In this document: piece after piece, positions 7,293-8,436 of the stretch
Layout of the letters: the number at the start of each line of letters is the position of its first letter
Position numbering within the stretch: the stretch's first letter is position 1
Origin: Gammaproteobacteria bacterium RIFCSPHIGHO2_12_FULL_45_12
GTDB lineage: Bacteria > Pseudomonadota > Gammaproteobacteria > DSM-16500
Direction of reading: 5' to 3'
DNA: 8,436 bases
Assembly (NCBI GenBank): GCA_001801665.1
Contig: MGYH01000005.1
Coordinates: 1 to 8,436 of the forward strand
Made by a program: the position numbers and the translations under genes
The notes under the pieces: generated by a model
Database searches by the model: none
Told to the model about the DNA's origin: nothing
What the model saw: the letters and a program-made list of their open reading frames with translations, nothing else

Positions 7293-7314
7293 AATAACAT
7301 TTCGTTCTGTTATT
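7293..7314. promoter_or_regulatory. AATAACA/TGTTATT inverted repeat, possible operator
   Basis: AATAACA (7293-7299) and TGTTATT (7308-7314) are a perfect 7-bp inverted repeat around an 8-base centre (TTTCGTTC). It lies about 190 bases upstream of the dioxygenase start and directly beside the tandem repeat, whose CGTTCT core it contains. Dyad and spacing fit a dimeric regulator site; the regulator is unknown. Confidence 0.35.
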
Positions 7315-7319
7315 ACCTC

Positions 7320-7414
7320 AACTGTTGAAATATTACGTTCTATATGTGCGAAGATATACCCGCTAAAACTGTTGAAATATTACGTTCTATATGTGCGAAG
7401 ATATACCCGCTAAA
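7320..7414. repeat. Perfect 47-bp tandem duplication
   Basis: Copies at 7321-7367 and 7368-7414 are identical over all 47 bases, and the base before each also matches. Each holds AATATTACGTTCTAT (7329-7343 and 7376-7390); a third related copy, AACATTTCGTTCTGT, sits at 7296-7310 (12 of 15 matches). Perfect identity points to recent duplication or selection. As 47 is not a multiple of 3, it would shift any frame through it. Confidence 0.9.
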
Positions 7415-7469
7415 TATCGGGTGGGTTTATGAGAACTGAAAATATGAGTAAACGATGATCAATAGCCGC

Positions 7470-7498
7470 GGGCATGACAAAGTTTTTTTGTCATGCCC
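7470..7498. repeat. Perfect 12-bp hairpin between operon region and pit
   Basis: GGGCATGACAAA (7470-7481) and TTTGTCATGCCC (7487-7498) pair perfectly around GTTTT. It lies about 70 bases past the pit stop codon in the pit direction. No T tract follows on the minus strand, so a standard terminator is uncertain. It also marks the point where the RhuM-like frame starts. Confidence 0.5.
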
Positions 7499-7569
7499 CG
7501 TACTTCGTTATTAAAGGCTTTGCTCTTGATGATGAGCGATTAAAGAAGGCTTTCGGCGGCCAAGGTTAA
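7474..7569 (+). pseudogene. RhuM-family gene fragment
   Basis: A 31-codon plus frame from ATG 7474 to TAA 7567-7569 contains YFVIKGFALDDERLKKAFGG from codon 10 on. The pattern (Y-x-x-KGFALDDERLK) is characteristic of the virulence RhuM family, where it follows the FRxWATxxLKEY segment and precedes FGxxYFDELLERIRxIR. Both the expected upstream and downstream parts are missing, so this is a short internal remnant, not a working gene. The recognisable part begins right after the hairpin 7470-7498, and its stop codon overlaps the pit stop codon. The family is common on mobile islands. The match is from memory over about 15 residues. Confidence 0.5.
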
Positions 7570-8436
7570 ACTGCGACAAATGAATGCAGGCGTATTGCCA
7601 GTGTGATATCAGAATTAAAAAATTCCATGATACACCAGACAATGGCCGCCACACAGCCTGAGGCGGGGATGGTTAGAATCCAGGCCCAGACAATATTTTT
7701 GGCAATTCCCCAGCGCACTGCGGAAAATCCATTGAATGAGCCGACGCCCACAATGGCACCGGTAATGGTGTGGGTGGTTGAAACGGGGATACCAAGCAGG
7801 GTGGCAATTGCCAAGGTGAATGCGCTTGCTGAGTCAGAGCAAAACCCGCTGACGGGTTTTAATTTGGTGATTTTCATGCCCATTGTTTTGACGATTCGCC
7901 AGCCGCCAAAGCAGGTGCCAAGGGCAATGACAAAATTACACAATATGACCACCCAAAAGGGCACATAAAAATGATTGCCAATGAGGCCGGATGAAAACAA
8001 CAGCATGGCAATAATACCCATGGTTTTTTGCGCATCGTTACTACCATGTCCAAGGCTGATGAATGCGGATGAGAGCAGTTGCAGTTTACGAAAAATGCCA
8101 TCAATGCGATGCGGGGTGCTGTAAAAGAAAAGACGAGCGGTAATGACCATGAATAACATGCCCATGATCATGCCTAATAAGGGTGAGATGACAATCCAGC
8201 TTAATACTTTTGCAATGCCATACCAGTTTAAGGGATGCGTGCCCGCATAGGCGATGCTGGCACCGATTAGGCCGCCGATCAGGGCGTGGGATGAACTGGA
8301 GGGCAACCCATAATACCAAGTGAAAATATTCCAAAAAATGGCACCCAGCAAAGCGGAGCAAATGATTTGTATGTTCATGATGCTGGGGTCAATGAGTCCC
8401 GTGCCAATGGTGGTTGCAACGTGTACACCAAAAAAC
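7566..8436 (-). CDS. pit: PiT-family inorganic phosphate transporter (5' end missing)
   Basis: Low-affinity phosphate symporter of the inner membrane. The frame stays open through the window's right edge: before the ATG at 8378 it reads GVHVATTIGTGLIDPSI, typical PiT sequence, so that ATG is internal and the true start lies outside. The visible part has 289 residues. Motifs, numbered from the edge: SSSSHALIGG (46-55) in the first repeat; GHGSNDAQKTMG (129-140), the second-repeat version of the GANDVAN signature; and GIPVSTTHTITG (215-226), pairing with SSSSHALIGG in the inverted-repeat fold. WGIAKNIVWAWILTIPAS (242-259) is the usual last-helices segment. The C-terminus is complete (VAV, TAA). 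GC content is visibly higher than in the operon to the left. In many bacteria a DUF47/PhoU-like gene precedes pit; here that would be outside the window. Confidence 0.93.
   Translation of the reverse strand, partial: FFGVHVATTIGTGLIDPSIMNIQIICSALLGAIFWNIFTWYYGLPSSSSHALIGGLIGASIAYAGTHPLNWYGIAKVLSWIVISPLLGMIMGMLFMVITARLFFYSTPHRIDGIFRKLQLLSSAFISLGHGSNDAQKTMGIIAMLLFSSGLIGNHFYVPFWVVILCNFVIALGTCFGGWRIVKTMGMKITKLKPVSGFCSDSASAFTLAIATLLGIPVSTTHTITGAIVGVGSFNGFSAVRWGIAKNIVWAWILTIPASGCVAAIVWCIMEFFNSDITLAIRLHSFVAV
7841..7860. repeat. Perfect 8-bp hairpin inside pit
   Basis: AAAACCCG (7841-7848) and CGGGTTTT (7853-7860) pair around CTGA. On the minus (coding) strand this is a compact GC-capped hairpin ending in TTTT, terminator-like, in the codons for KPVSGF. 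The protein segment is conserved in the family, so the structure may be a by-product of codon choice. Confidence 0.4.

Larger units (their letters stand above)
7107..7473. other. Long non-coding region upstream of the dioxygenase operon
   Basis: A stretch of about 370 bases with no credible gene. It must hold the operon promoter (minus strand), but no good -35/-10 pair stands out. The best candidate, TTGCCT with CATACA 17 bases later on the minus strand (about 7172-7144), is poor. Notable contents are the leader inverted repeat, the AATAACA/TGTTATT inverted repeat and the 47-bp tandem repeat. A plus frame is open from 7129 to 7413 but has no usual start codon near its beginning and no ribosome site. 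Confidence 0.5.

Noticed and set aside
7129..7413. A 95-codon open plus frame across the operon leader and the tandem repeat
   Set aside because: It has no ATG, GTG or TTG near its beginning and no ribosome site; the product is not recognisable, and the 47-bp duplication shifts its end. Probably chance, or decayed coding sequence.
7320..7414. CRISPR array
   Set aside because: The two units are directly adjacent with no spacers, and no cas gene is present.
1..8436. tRNA, rRNA or complete insertion sequence
   Set aside because: No tRNA-like T-arm, rRNA stretch, transposase or integrase was seen on either strand by eye.

Overview
The window suggests a moderately AT-rich gammaproteobacterium, most likely of the Legionella group. 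This is inferred from three things: a RelA of the gammaproteobacterial type, a gene of unknown function behind a PmrA-type promoter with a C-terminal motif reminiscent of Legionella proteins, and overall composition. The genus is an inference, not something the sequence proves.

Layout. Positions 1-80 hold two hairpins, the second a likely terminator for relA. relA, the ppGpp synthetase, runs on the minus strand to a start near 2123. A divergent intergenic region (about 2124-2325) carries a tandem CTTAA box with an 11-base period and a TATAGT -10 element. These drive a plus-strand gene for a 413-residue soluble protein of unknown function (2326-3567), which a perfect 15-bp hairpin follows.

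From about 3610 to 7470 the sequence is clearly more AT-rich than the flanks. Its core is a tight minus-strand operon, in order of transcription: a clavaminate-synthase-like Fe(II)/2-oxoglutarate dioxygenase (7106-6159), an ATP-grasp ligase (6149-4896) and a 12-helix MFS-like transporter (4889-3801), with gaps of 9 and 6 bases. Oxidise, ligate, export is the minimal logic of a pathway for a small amino-acid-derived or dipeptide-like metabolite; the substrate and product cannot be read from the sequence. The segment looks like an acquired cassette. It is bordered on the left by a possible quinone-oxidoreductase N-terminal fragment and on the right by a RhuM-like fragment that ends on the stop codon of the next gene. 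The region upstream of the operon holds a perfect 47-bp tandem duplication, a third degenerate copy of its core, and two inverted repeats.

The right end (7566-8436) is the 3' part of a PiT-family phosphate transporter on the minus strand, with its 5' end beyond the window. relA and pit look like resident housekeeping genes. The dioxygenase/ligase/exporter operon and the PmrA-box gene are the accessory parts of most interest.
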